The position numbers and the translations under genes are program-made. Below are positions 1 through 8,205 of a DNA stretch of 25,128 nt, piece after piece. The stretch comes from an uncultured Zetaproteobacteria bacterium. GTDB lineage: Bacteria > Pseudomonadota > Zetaproteobacteria > Mariprofundales > Mariprofundaceae. The notes under the pieces are model-generated. The model was given only the letters and a program-made list of their open reading frames with translations. It did no database searches and was not told where the DNA came from. Within the stretch, counting starts at the first letter, position 1, and each line of letters opens with the position of its first letter. Location of the stretch: positions 1 to 25,128 of the forward strand of contig CAMZLX010000104.1 of NCBI GenBank assembly GCA_947311795.1. Direction: 5' to 3'.

Positions 1-1
1 A

Positions 2-283
2 GCGGAGCTGGGTAACCATGTTAAGCTAAATTTTATTGAGAGGTTTGGCTTTGCGTATCCAACATCTCTAAAGAAGCTAGCAGATGAAGAAAGGGTTTTG
101 AAAATCTTTCTTCAGGAGGGTATTAGTGAAAGTGCAGTAGCTCGAAAGATTATAGCAGAGTGGTCAGCTATGGCTTTACGAGGCTTTCAGTCAGATGATC
201 CGCTGAGTGCCTTGTTTTGGGCATGTAGGAATGCTTTAACTGCTTCGCAAGAGGGGGAGAGAAACTTGCCTGACTGGGAATAG
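2..283 (+). CDS. 3' end of an unrecognised protein gene, cut by the window edge
   Basis: An open frame runs from the first bases of the window to a TAG at 281-283, giving 93 residues with no upstream stop, so this is probably the C-terminal part of a longer protein. A TTG at 98 could start a 61-residue protein, but the frame stays open above it and I see no reason to prefer it. The visible part is helical and mixed-charge, with an acidic end (residues NLPDWE). I recognise no family; in particular it lacks the catalytic His/Arg/Tyr pattern of a tyrosine-recombinase C-terminus. It points toward the 3' end of a tRNA gene and is followed by a 12-bp inverted repeat, so it could belong to an element integrated at that tRNA. 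That last point is inference only. Confidence 0.45.
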   Translation, partial: AELGNHVKLNFIERFGFAYPTSLKKLADEERVLKIFLQEGISESAVARKIIAEWSAMALRGFQSDDPLSALFWACRNALTASQEGERNLPDWE

Positions 284-310
284 TTTTACAGATGTCTTTG
301 GGGATGTCAC

Positions 311-339
311 AATCCTGTCACAACGAGTGTGACAGGATT
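311..339. repeat. Perfect 12-bp inverted repeat (hairpin) downstream of the partial gene
   Basis: Arms AATCCTGTCACA (311-322) and TGTGACAGGATT (328-339) are exact reverse complements around the 5-nt loop ACGAG. It lies 27 nt after the stop codon of the partial gene. The stem would suit a terminator, but the following bases are only moderately T-rich (GGCATTTCTT), so an operator or recombination site is also possible. Confidence 0.6.
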
Positions 340-368
340 TGGCATTTCTTGGCATAAATTGGCACAAA
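339..368 (+). repeat. Three TTGGCA repeats at exact 10-bp spacing
   Basis: TTGGCA occurs at 339, 349 and 359, each followed by an AT-rich 4-mer (TTTC, TAAA, CAAA). One-helical-turn spacing puts the motifs on the same DNA face, as expected for cooperative protein binding. The array lies between the inverted repeat and the 3' end of tRNA-Phe. Its function is unknown. Confidence 0.5.
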
Positions 369-413
369 GATATTGAGCTTATGCACGTAAACCTTAGTAA
401 ATAAGGTAAAAAA

Positions 414-489
414 TGGTGGCTCGACCTGGAATCGAACCAGGGACACAGGGATTTTCAATCCCTTGCTCTACCGACTGAGCTATCGAGCC
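414..489 (-). tRNA. tRNA-Phe (anticodon GAA)
   Basis: The reverse strand folds as a complete 76-nt tRNA: a 7-bp acceptor stem (GGCTCGA with TCGAGCC), a D arm with AGCTCAGTCGGTAGAGC, an anticodon arm whose loop TTGAAAA carries GAA between GGGAT and its partner, and a T arm with GGTTCGATTCC. The 3' CCA is encoded in the DNA (414-416). No other tRNA is nearby. The 3' end faces the partial gene and the TTGGCA repeats, which is the side where integrative elements usually insert. Confidence 0.97.
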
Positions 490-584
490 AATCAAAACAA
501 GACAATAAACATGCCTCAGTTTTTCAGCGTTGCGATTTCTAGTGTGAACACACTAATCTTGCAAGCTTTTCCTTGCGCGAACCT

Positions 585-3023
585 TCATAGAACAAGATTG
601 ATGTGTACGGCATTCACATCATGGGTGCTGTGATGTTTTGCTTGGGGGAGCACGGCATAAATTCTTGAACGATGAATACCACGCCGTTGCAAGAAAGATT
701 GAATTGCAGATTGGGTGGCTAAAACCTGTTGGTGAAGGGTGGGTGTAAGGGTTGCGGTGCCAATATCGGGGATAAGTTCAATGGTTGCTGTTTTGTGACG
801 CTTGATGGTTTTAATCATTGTACGCAGGCGAGTACGCTCATTTAAAGATAAACGTATATCTTGCTGAATACGCAAACTTCCCAACCGTTTATGTGTTGGT
901 TTAATTGCGTCATCTCTGTGCTGGAACTGCTCTGTTGATGTTTTGGCGGCATCCACCAATGCCCGTGCAGCCAAGGTGTCCCAGCTGTGTTCACCAGCAA
1001 ATGAAGCCTGTAAATCAATCGCCTCAGAAGGCTGAATGATTGCAATGCCAAGCATTTGGTTTAAAGCATTGGATTGTTGCTCATCGTCTAATAATTGCAA
1101 CTTGTGCAAAGCTAGTTGAATACTGCCTTGGATATGTTCTTGTTCTTTTTTGGTTTGTATGGATAAACTGATATGCCCGCGACCAACTTGTGGGAGGGCT
1201 GAAATACGCAACCAATCTTCAAGGAAAAACATATTGGCATGGGCGAGCTTTAAGTCCAAAGTTTCCCATGTCATGGTTTTGTCTGGTTGCTGCAATAGCT
1301 GCACCTTGAGTGTGAGTGGGGCAAGCCCTGCTTTAGCATGAAGGGTAAGTTTTGCAGATTTGTCGTTTTGCCAGTTGTTGATATGCAGGTTTGCCGCACT
1401 TAACCAAACACTATCTTGGTTGCCAATCAGCACTTTACCATTTTGAAAATCAATTTTATCCAAGCCCCACGGTATTTTAGCCCATGCTTCAAGATGGGAT
1501 GATGATGACCATGCCTGACGTGGGGTGAGCGGAAATTGCATTTGCCAATCATTGGCCTGAATGGATGCGTGTTGAACACCATGCATGTTTGCTGACGGAA
1601 TTAATAATTTAAGAGCTTTTGCTGAGAAGCTTTGATTTTTTGACGCGAAAGTTAAGTTAGACACATAAACTTTACCTGATGTTTGCCATTGTTGATTGGG
1701 GTTAATATGAAGTGCCAATTGGGTTTTCCCTTGCACAGTATAGGATTGATTTCGAATGGGTATTGGCAAAAGGTTGCGCAGTTGAAGCAAGGGAACATGA
1801 GATGCGGATAAATAAATAGAGCCATCTTTTTGGGTTAATAGCCGCCAAAACTGATTGTCATCAACCTGTTGTGAAATATCAAGTTTCAGCTTGTTTTTCT
1901 GGATGGATGCGACGCCATTCATGGCAGGAAGCTCAATGGTTTCATCATCCGCACCATAGGATATATAGAGCGACTGGATGTTTATGCTTGGAATATTCCA
2001 TGTCCATGCCGACGCCAATAGAGGTTGGGTAGGCATAAGTGCGATATTGGTATCCTCAATATCCAAGCGTTGCATGGATATATGTTTGTTTTGCGAGTTC
2101 AACTTCAAATCATAGCTGGTCATGCTTTGTATAAAGGTATCATGCGTGGGTAATGATGTTTCTTCCCATAAAACTTTATCACTTTGGATAAGCCACGCAT
2201 GGGGTAGCCCAGAGATATGTATATCACCAGTCACCAAACTATCGATGTTTTGTGTTTGCCAATACCATGATTGCATCAGAATATCACCTTGCCACTTCTG
2301 CTTGTGCTGTTTGAGTTTGGCGGTGAAACTTGCGTCGTAGTCGGTATCGGTGCGCTGAATATTCAATAGTAAGTTTTGTGTTTCCCATGCGCCCGACCAA
2401 AGTATTTCCGTGTTTATCGTGGATGATTGGGTGATGATTTTCCCTGTTTGCTGTGCGGTTGCAGATGGCACAAAGCTTTCGAGCAACCAAACTTCATCAG
2501 GATTGTCCTCTTGGGTTCGTAGCTTGCCTTGCCCATGTATTTCACGATTTTCTGGTGAGCCAGATATATTGATGTTTTGAATATCGACAAAGAAATAGGG
2601 ATTTTTTTGGTCATGGATACGCCCACTTTCCAATGTGATGACTTTGGCATAACGAAAAATTGTTTGTAGGGATTGGGGGAATTGCAGGCTTATATCTTGC
2701 CAGCTTTGTAACCCTGTATGGTTGAGTATCATGTCTTGGATTTGAATATGCTGCAATTGAGGTTTGGCTGTGGTGATAGAAGCAGGATTGCCTTTAATCA
2801 GTAAGGATTGAATATGCAGCGGTGAGCCTTGTACATCCGCTCGAATATCATCAATGGTTAATGTACCGCGCAACAAACGAAACTGAACATGCCCTGCGCT
2901 TGCATGCATATTTCCCAGCCATGCGCGCACTTGCACAATGGCTGCATCGTGTGCCGCTGCTTGAATAGAGAAGTGCCATGCCAGCAGCATCAGTGTGAGC
3001 ACTGCAGATGCAGCCAGATACAT
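585..3023 (-). CDS. DUF748/AsmA-like envelope protein
   Basis: This 812-residue protein has one N-terminal membrane anchor (about residues 3-23, rich in Ala/Leu/Met) followed by a long beta-rich region of repeated amphipathic strands typical of the AsmA/TamB-like superfamily. The last 60 or so residues (strands, then a helix with RRGIHRSRI, then a final strand) resemble the OmpA-like end of DUF748 proteins. Relatives are anchored in the inner membrane and span the periplasm; several are implicated in lipid transport or outer-membrane integrity, but this protein's role is not shown. I chose the ATG at 3023, just before the hydrophobic segment. The frame extends to a TTG at 3050, which has no better ribosome site. 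It follows acs by about 50 nt on the same strand and is probably cotranscribed with it. Family assignment is moderate. Confidence 0.75.
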   Translation of the reverse strand: MYLAASAVLTLMLLAWHFSIQAAAHDAAIVQVRAWLGNMHASAGHVQFRLLRGTLTIDDIRADVQGSPLHIQSLLIKGNPASITTAKPQLQHIQIQDMILNHTGLQSWQDISLQFPQSLQTIFRYAKVITLESGRIHDQKNPYFFVDIQNINISGSPENREIHGQGKLRTQEDNPDEVWLLESFVPSATAQQTGKIITQSSTINTEILWSGAWETQNLLLNIQRTDTDYDASFTAKLKQHKQKWQGDILMQSWYWQTQNIDSLVTGDIHISGLPHAWLIQSDKVLWEETSLPTHDTFIQSMTSYDLKLNSQNKHISMQRLDIEDTNIALMPTQPLLASAWTWNIPSINIQSLYISYGADDETIELPAMNGVASIQKNKLKLDISQQVDDNQFWRLLTQKDGSIYLSASHVPLLQLRNLLPIPIRNQSYTVQGKTQLALHINPNQQWQTSGKVYVSNLTFASKNQSFSAKALKLLIPSANMHGVQHASIQANDWQMQFPLTPRQAWSSSSHLEAWAKIPWGLDKIDFQNGKVLIGNQDSVWLSAANLHINNWQNDKSAKLTLHAKAGLAPLTLKVQLLQQPDKTMTWETLDLKLAHANMFFLEDWLRISALPQVGRGHISLSIQTKKEQEHIQGSIQLALHKLQLLDDEQQSNALNQMLGIAIIQPSEAIDLQASFAGEHSWDTLAARALVDAAKTSTEQFQHRDDAIKPTHKRLGSLRIQQDIRLSLNERTRLRTMIKTIKRHKTATIELIPDIGTATLTPTLHQQVLATQSAIQSFLQRRGIHRSRIYAVLPQAKHHSTHDVNAVHINLVL

Positions 3024-3076
3024 ACGCCCATTCGCCGACCCTCGGGCCAACGGCGTATGGTAAACCGTACGTTCTG

Positions 3077-5023
3077 TTACGATACAGGTTTTCCTTGCAG
3101 TTGCGCAATCACAGATTGATCTTCCAAAGTGGAAATATCAGATGTGATGTCGCGCCCTGCGGCAATGTCGCGAAGAAGTCTGCGCATAATCTTACCCGAA
3201 CGCGTTTTGGGTAGGTTGTCCGTGAAGCGAATCACATCAGGTTTGGCAATTGCGCCAATTTCTTTGCCAACATGGGCACGAAGTTCTTGTTCCAATGTCT
3301 CGGTGGCTTCAACTTTGAGAATTACAAAAGCAAAGATACCCTCGCCTTTAATGTCATCAGGGCGACCCACCACAGCAGCTTCCGCTACGGCGTCATGGGA
3401 CACCAATGCCGATTCAATTTCCATGGTGCCTAATCGGTGCCCAGACACATTGAGCACATCATCAATACGCCCCATAATCCAGAAATAACCATCTTCATCT
3501 TTGCGTGCGCTATCACCTGCCAAATAATAACCTTTATCACTAAACTCCTGCCAATAGGTTTCAACAAAGCGTGCATCATCACCCCAAATTCCGCGCAACA
3601 TCGAAGGCCAAGGTTTGGTGAGCACCAATAATCCACCACCTTCAGCAACGGGCGCACCACTTTCATCGACAATGTCAGCAAACACACCGGGTAAAGGTAG
3701 GGTGGCAGAGCCTGGCTTGGTAGGCACAGCAAACGGCATGGGCGCAAGCATGTGCCCACCTGTTTCGGTTTGCCACCATGTATCCACGATGGGGCAGCGA
3801 CCACCACCAATGACTTCATGATACCACATCCACGCTTCAGGATTGATGGGCTCACCCACGGTTCCCAAGACACGAAGGCTGCTTAAATCATAAGCATTGG
3901 GATAAGCATCACCTGCTTTGTTAAGCGCGCGAATGGCGGTAGGTGCGGTGTAAAAAATCGAAACTTTGTGGTCTTGGCAAATTTTCCAGAAACGCCCTGC
4001 ATCAGGAAAAGTGGGTGTGCCTTCATACATCACGGTTGTGCCACCATTGGATAGTGGACCATACACTGAATAGGAATGCCCTGTAATCCAGCCCACATCA
4101 GCCGTACACCAAAACACATCGCTTTCAGGTTTAAAATCAAAGCTGTATTGCATGGTCAAATGCGCCCACAAAAGATAACCACCTGTGCTGTGGACAATGC
4201 CTTTGGGTTTGCCTGTGGAGCCAGACGTATAAAGGATAAATAGGGGGTGTTCAGATTCAATGATGGCAGGTGTGCATTCTTCACTTTGCCCATCGCATAC
4301 ATCATGCCACCAAACATCTTTATCCTGCCACGAAATGTCATTATCACCGCGCTTGACCACCAACACATGTTCCAAACTTGGGCAGCCGTGCCCAGTGGCT
4401 TCATCCACGCTGTCTTTCAGATTAAATACTTTGCCACGGCGACAACCACCATCGGCAGTGATGACCAATTTCGCTTCTGCATCTTCAATTCTATCGCGCA
4501 AAGCTTGCGCAGAAAATCCGCCAAAGACCACGGAATGGGTCGCACCAATACGGGTGCAAGCAAGCATAGCCACGGCGGCTTCTGGAATCATAGGCATGTA
4601 AATGATGACCCTATCGCCCTTGTTAATGCCCAACGCTTTCAAACCATTGGCAGCTTTGCAGACTTCCGCCAAGAGTTCAGCATACGAAATCTGGCGCACC
4701 TCACCCGGCTCACCTTCCCAAATAATAGCCGTGCGTTCACCTAAACCGTTTGCCACATGCCTATCCAAGCAGTTTTCAGACACATTGATATTGCCATCTT
4801 CAAACCACTTGTAAAAGGGTGGGTTATCGCTGTTTAAAGTGTTTGTAAAAGGTTTTTGCCAAGTGAGTTCCGAGTTTGCCAAGTCTGCCCATGTGCCTTC
4901 AAAGTCTTGTTCAAACTTATCGCACAAGGCTTGCCTGTCTGCCAAAGATGAAAATTTGCTATCAGACTGGGGCGGCTGAAATACGCGGACTTCTTCTAAA
5001 GTGGTTTCGATATGCTTGCTCAT
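3077..5023 (-). CDS. acs: Acetyl-CoA synthetase (AMP-forming)
   Basis: The 648-residue product activates acetate with ATP to acetyl-AMP and transfers it to CoA, in the cytoplasm. Length matches the family (about 650). Visible motifs are the ATP loop YTSGSTGKPKG (265-275), WWQTETGG (416-423, whose Trp limits the acyl pocket to acetate), GRIDDVLNVSGHR (518-530) and the C-terminal PKTRSGK, in which Lys611 is the catalytic lysine that is acetylated in characterised Acs enzymes. The start ATG lies inside the end of alr (4-bp ATGA overlap), so the two genes are translationally coupled. No acs-specific promoter region exists between them. The pairing with alr is not a classical operon; it may only reflect dense packing. 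Confidence 0.96.
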   Translation of the reverse strand: MSKHIETTLEEVRVFQPPQSDSKFSSLADRQALCDKFEQDFEGTWADLANSELTWQKPFTNTLNSDNPPFYKWFEDGNINVSENCLDRHVANGLGERTAIIWEGEPGEVRQISYAELLAEVCKAANGLKALGINKGDRVIIYMPMIPEAAVAMLACTRIGATHSVVFGGFSAQALRDRIEDAEAKLVITADGGCRRGKVFNLKDSVDEATGHGCPSLEHVLVVKRGDNDISWQDKDVWWHDVCDGQSEECTPAIIESEHPLFILYTSGSTGKPKGIVHSTGGYLLWAHLTMQYSFDFKPESDVFWCTADVGWITGHSYSVYGPLSNGGTTVMYEGTPTFPDAGRFWKICQDHKVSIFYTAPTAIRALNKAGDAYPNAYDLSSLRVLGTVGEPINPEAWMWYHEVIGGGRCPIVDTWWQTETGGHMLAPMPFAVPTKPGSATLPLPGVFADIVDESGAPVAEGGGLLVLTKPWPSMLRGIWGDDARFVETYWQEFSDKGYYLAGDSARKDEDGYFWIMGRIDDVLNVSGHRLGTMEIESALVSHDAVAEAAVVGRPDDIKGEGIFAFVILKVEATETLEQELRAHVGKEIGAIAKPDVIRFTDNLPKTRSGKIMRRLLRDIAAGRDITSDISTLEDQSVIAQLQGKPVS

Positions 5024-6099
5024 GATTCCTCCTCAATATATTGGCGTGGTACACGCGCAGGTATGCTGGTCAATAATTCATAGGCGATGGTATGGCATTG
5101 TTCAGCCACATGGTTGGCTGTAGGTAGGTTAGCCTCAAAACCAAAAACATGGACAGTATCGCCTTGGCTCACATGCAAAGGGTCTATGCTCACCATGCAA
5201 TAATCCATACAAACACGCCCGATAATGGGCAGTGCGCCTGAAGCATGATGCAATTGCCCTTGGTTGGATAAGATGCGAGGCAAACCATCGGCATAACCTA
5301 AGCTGACAATGCCAATCCAAGTATCGCGTGGGGCTTGCCAAGTTGCGCCATACGATACGCTTTCACCTGTTTTGACCAAGCGAGTTTGCAGGATACTGCC
5401 GCTGAGTTGCATTACGGGTTTTAAACCTAAAGGTTGGCTTGGTATCGGTTCAATGCCGTATAAACCAATGCCTGGACGCACTACATCGGTATCAATATCC
5501 GGCATCAATGCCACCAACCCTGCGCTATTCATCAAACTGTATGCGGGTGCATGATGTTGCTCTTGAATAGACTTGAACGATTGAATTTGCTGCTGATTGA
5601 GCGGGTGTTCAGGGGTATCGGCGCAGGCAAGGTGAGACATGATGCCTGCAAGCTGGATGTGATGATGTTGCATGGTGTCCAGCAAATATGCCACATCATC
5701 GGCACCGATACGGTTCATGCCCGTATCCACTTTTAGCCATGCCTGCCCACGAAAATCGGTGCTGGCGAGGTATTGGATGTGTTTGATATGGCTAATCACG
5801 GGGGTGAGTTGGTCGGTGTTACAGCTTTGGACATCATCCATGTCAAAGATACCCGAGAGCAATATAATATCTGCATCATGCGGTAAATGTTGCCGTAGCG
5901 TTTGTCCTTCTGCGGCATCGGTGACGGCAAACTGTCTGCACCCAGCGTGGAATAAAGTTTTCGAGACTTGAATCATACCATGCCCATAAGCATTGGCTTT
6001 GACCACAGCCATGATGCTGCTTTCACCAGCCTGCTTGTGTAGCAGATGGTAGTTCCATAACAAATGTTCAAGGTTGATGGATAAGGTGGCAGGTCGCAT
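5020..6099 (-). CDS. alr: Alanine racemase
   Basis: This 359-residue PLP enzyme interconverts L- and D-alanine and so supplies D-Ala for peptidoglycan. The PLP lysine is Lys34 in VVKANAYGHG. The substrate-side segment SYGATW and the catalytic-tyrosine motif GYADGLPR lie in the C-terminal domain, followed by GRVCMDYCMVSID, typical of Alr. Length is normal (about 360). The ATG at 6099 is well placed for the conserved N-terminus, but the bases before it (AACGCC) give no clear ribosome site. It is divergent from iscR, and the 126-bp gap contains the IscR site, so IscR might also affect alr-acs; this is only inferred from position. Confidence 0.95.
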   Translation of the reverse strand: MRPATLSINLEHLLWNYHLLHKQAGESSIMAVVKANAYGHGMIQVSKTLFHAGCRQFAVTDAAEGQTLRQHLPHDADIILLSGIFDMDDVQSCNTDQLTPVISHIKHIQYLASTDFRGQAWLKVDTGMNRIGADDVAYLLDTMQHHHIQLAGIMSHLACADTPEHPLNQQQIQSFKSIQEQHHAPAYSLMNSAGLVALMPDIDTDVVRPGIGLYGIEPIPSQPLGLKPVMQLSGSILQTRLVKTGESVSYGATWQAPRDTWIGIVSLGYADGLPRILSNQGQLHHASGALPIIGRVCMDYCMVSIDPLHVSQGDTVHVFGFEANLPTANHVAEQCHTIAYELLTSIPARVPRQYIEEES

Positions 6100-6150
6100 G
6101 GCGTTAGTCTTGCGCGATAAAGCGCATTGGTCAAAGTGAGGCTAACAGAA

Positions 6151-6175
6151 ATACTTGACTATATCAGTCGGGTAT
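6151..6175 (+). promoter_or_regulatory. IscR type-1 binding site upstream of iscR
   Basis: The 25 bases fit the known type-1 IscR consensus (ATASYYGACTRWWWYAGTCRRSTAT) at every position: half-sites ATACTTGACT and AGTCGGGTAT around ATATC. It is 50 bp upstream of the iscR start codon and just upstream of a TATAAT -10 candidate. This predicts repression by [2Fe-2S]-IscR, as in E. coli. Confidence 0.9.
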
Positions 6176-6196
6176 AGCAATATTTGCTTATATAAT
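6168..6196 (+). promoter_or_regulatory. Probable sigma-70 promoter of iscR
   Basis: A perfect -10 box TATAAT is at 6191-6196. At a 17-bp spacing the -35 (6168-6173, TCGGGT) is poor and lies inside the IscR site. The good -35-like TTGACT at 6155-6160 is too far (30 bp) from TATAAT; paired instead with CAATAT at 6178 (17 bp) it would be weaker. Either way bound IscR would cover the -35 region. Confidence 0.6.
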
Positions 6197-6225
6197 ATAC
6201 ACGTTTGATGTATCTGGAGGACAAT

Positions 6226-6678
6226 GTGCAGCTGACAAGTAAAGGTCGTTACGCCGTATCTGCGATGGTTGATTTAGCCAAGCATCAGAATACAGGCCCT
6301 ATTACACTTGCCTCAATTTCTGATCGGCAGTTTATTTCATTGTCTTATTTGGAGCAGCTTTTCCGTAAGCTTAGAGAAGCAAACTTGGTAGAATCTGTGC
6401 GCGGGCCAGGTGGTGGATATACACTGGCAAAAGAACCATCTGAGATTAGCATTTCCTTGATAATGCGTGCGGTGAATGAAGAAGTTCAAACGACATTGTG
6501 TAAAGATGAAGATACGGGTTGTCATCGCGGTAGTCGCTGCGAAACGCATAATTTATGGACAGCACTTGGCTTTCACATCAAGTTTTTCCTTGAAACCGTG
6601 ACCATACAAGATGTGTGTGACGATAAAAATTACATTGATACTTTAAAGGCAGTCGAAAAATCATTGATGCAGCAGTAG
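6226..6678 (+). CDS. iscR: IscR, Rrf2-family [Fe-S] regulator
   Basis: The 150-residue protein has the N-terminal winged helix of Rrf2 regulators (LTSKGRYAVSAMVDLA, then SLSYLEQLFRKLREANLV and the wing VRGPGGGY). The cluster ligands are Cys92, Cys99, Cys105 and His108. E. coli IscR uses Cys92, Cys98, Cys104 and His107, so one extra residue sits between the first two cysteines here. I start at GTG 6226: GGAGG at 6216-6220 lies 5 nt before it and the protein then begins like other IscR proteins. In-frame TTG/ATG codons at 6205 and 6208 lie upstream of that ribosome site. The gene sits under a consensus IscR site, so it is probably autoregulated, and it is 10 nt upstream of a cysteine desulfurase. 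Confidence 0.93.
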   Translation: MQLTSKGRYAVSAMVDLAKHQNTGPITLASISDRQFISLSYLEQLFRKLREANLVESVRGPGGGYTLAKEPSEISISLIMRAVNEEVQTTLCKDEDTGCHRGSRCETHNLWTALGFHIKFFLETVTIQDVCDDKNYIDTLKAVEKSLMQQ

Positions 6679-6688
6679 GCTGCGCCCC

Positions 6689-7825
6689 ATGAAACAATTT
6701 TATCTTGATTATAATGCCACCTGCCCGCAACTGCCGCAGGTGAGCACTGCCATGCAATCCGTGGCGGATGATGCGTTTGGCAACCCTTCTAGTCTTCACT
6801 GGGCGGGACGAAATGCGCGGCGCAAGCTTGATGATGCCCGCGAAACATTGGCTGAATATTTTAAAGTGGAATCAGGAAGCGTGGTGTTCACTTCAGGCGG
6901 CACAGAGTCCAACAATATGGTCATCCAAGGGGTTATGGCGCAATCGGATAGTGGGCATATTGTGTTATCAGCGATTGAGCACCCCGCCATTTTTCAAGCG
7001 GTTGAACAGTGGTGCAGCCGCTATTCAGGTTGGACATTCACCATGGTGAAGCCTGATAAAGGTGGGTGTGTCCAAGCTGAAGCCATGATGAATGCTTGCC
7101 AAGCGAACACGAAGTTGATGTGTTTGATGTGGGCAAACAATGAAACAGGTGTGGTGCAACCCGTATTTGAAGTTAATGAAGCATGTAAGGCTAAGGGTAT
7201 TCCATTGTTGGTGGATGCTGTGCAGGCGCTGGGCAAGTTTGAAATCAATTTAAACGATTTGGATGCTGATTTTGTGAGTTTCTCAGCGCATAAAATTGGC
7301 GGGCCGCGTGGTGTTGGTGCGCTTATTATGAAACGTGGCGCTAGGCTTGAATCCTTGATGATTGGTGGTGGGCAAGAGCGTGGGCGCAGGTCGGGCACTG
7401 AAAATGTGGCAGGTGCTGCTGGTTTTGCCGCTGCATTGGGAGCATTGGATTACAGTCAAGCAGCCCAAGTTCGTGATATGTTTGAGAAGAAGCTGGTAGA
7501 ATCGATACCCAGCACGGTCTTTTTTGGACAAAATCAACAACGCACGCCCAATACATCCATGTTTTGTATCCCTGGTTTGGAAGGTGAGACGTTGTTGATG
7601 CAAATGGACTTGATGGGTTTTGCCGTGGCATCAGGGTCAGCATGTTCATCGGGAAAACGCGAACCATCACATGTTTTGTTAGCCATGGGTGCGCCTGATT
7701 TTCAAGCGCGTAGCAGTTTAAGAATTAGCTTTGGTGTGGATGCCGAAGAGCCAGTTTGTGAAGTGCTGGTTTCAGCGTTGCTTAAAGTGAAAGTGCGGCT
7801 AAAAAGCATGAGTGGGCGAGGATAA
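6689..7825 (+). CDS. iscS: Cysteine desulfurase (IscS/NifS family)
   Basis: This 378-residue PLP enzyme removes sulfur from cysteine to supply Fe-S cluster and other sulfur pathways. It begins with the family sequence YLDYNATCP. His98 (IEHPA) stacks on the cofactor, Asp176 is in VDAVQA, Lys202 in SFSAHKIGGPRG is the PLP lysine, and Cys319 in SGSACSSGKREPSHVL is the sulfur-carrying cysteine in the flexible loop. It is somewhat shorter than E. coli IscS (404). It lies 10 nt after iscR with no clear ribosome site of its own, so it is probably coupled to iscR. No iscU, iscA, hscBA or fdx follows; the next gene is a cold-shock gene. IscS versus another NifS-like group is not settled, so the symbol is tentative. 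Confidence 0.88.
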   Translation: MKQFYLDYNATCPQLPQVSTAMQSVADDAFGNPSSLHWAGRNARRKLDDARETLAEYFKVESGSVVFTSGGTESNNMVIQGVMAQSDSGHIVLSAIEHPAIFQAVEQWCSRYSGWTFTMVKPDKGGCVQAEAMMNACQANTKLMCLMWANNETGVVQPVFEVNEACKAKGIPLLVDAVQALGKFEINLNDLDADFVSFSAHKIGGPRGVGALIMKRGARLESLMIGGGQERGRRSGTENVAGAAGFAAALGALDYSQAAQVRDMFEKKLVESIPSTVFFGQNQQRTPNTSMFCIPGLEGETLLMQMDLMGFAVASGSACSSGKREPSHVLLAMGAPDFQARSSLRISFGVDAEEPVCEVLVSALLKVKVRLKSMSGRG

Positions 7826-7975
7826 TTCATATTTATCTTGACCTTGCTTGACGCTTGAACCAGTCTGCCGGCGTTCGTGTTAGTATTTTTAGTGAGTTTG
7901 CACCAGTTCTAAAGCTAGGCCAATTCAAAAAGAAACAACGAAAGTAGATATTAAAAAAAGAAAGAGGATTGACAC

Positions 7976-8185
7976 ATGTCTAATCAAGTTGAAGGAACCG
8001 TTAAATGGTTCAATGATGAAAAAGGCTTCGGTTTTATCGAGCAAGAAGGCGGAGATGACGTATTCGTACATCACACTGCAATTAATTCTGAAGGATTCCG
8101 TTCATTGGAAGAAGGCCAAAAAGTAACTATGGAAGTAGTTCAAGGTCAAAAAGGTCCACAAGCGGAAAACGTAGTTCCTCAGTAA
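7976..8185 (+). CDS. cspA: Cold-shock domain protein (CspA family)
   Basis: The 69-residue protein is a single cold-shock domain: GTVKWFNDEKGFGFIE holds RNP1 (KGFGFI) and VFVHH is RNP2; the ending GPQAENV is typical. Such proteins bind single-stranded RNA/DNA and act as RNA chaperones or antiterminators. The ATG has AGAGGA at a good distance. A 150-bp gap separates it from iscS, so it probably has its own promoter and a long leader as many csp genes do; I could not place the promoter firmly. A strong terminator follows, so the gene is likely monocistronic. Which csp paralogue it is cannot be told; the symbol denotes the family. Confidence 0.94.
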   Translation: MSNQVEGTVKWFNDEKGFGFIEQEGGDDVFVHHTAINSEGFRSLEEGQKVTMEVVQGQKGPQAENVVPQ

Positions 8186-8205
8186 TCACTGAAAACTTTA
8201 GTTTT

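Noticed and set aside
2..283. Partial gene considered as a tyrosine integrase because it abuts a tRNA
   Set aside because: The visible C-terminal part has no His-x-x-Arg or catalytic Tyr motif.
391..407. Hairpin ACCTTA-GTAAA-TAAGGT next to tRNA-Phe, considered as a tRNA terminator
   Set aside because: The T run on the tRNA strand comes before, not after, the stem, so it cannot work as a Rho-independent terminator.
540..576. Short inverted repeats TAGTGT/ACACTA and GCAAG/CTTGC after the DUF748 gene, considered as terminators
   Set aside because: Stems are 5-7 bp and no T run follows on the minus strand; not enough to call.
4247..4744. 165-codon open frame antisense to acs, and other long antisense frames in acs and flgI
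   Set aside because: They lie opposite strongly conserved coding sequence, and their translations are low-quality shadows.
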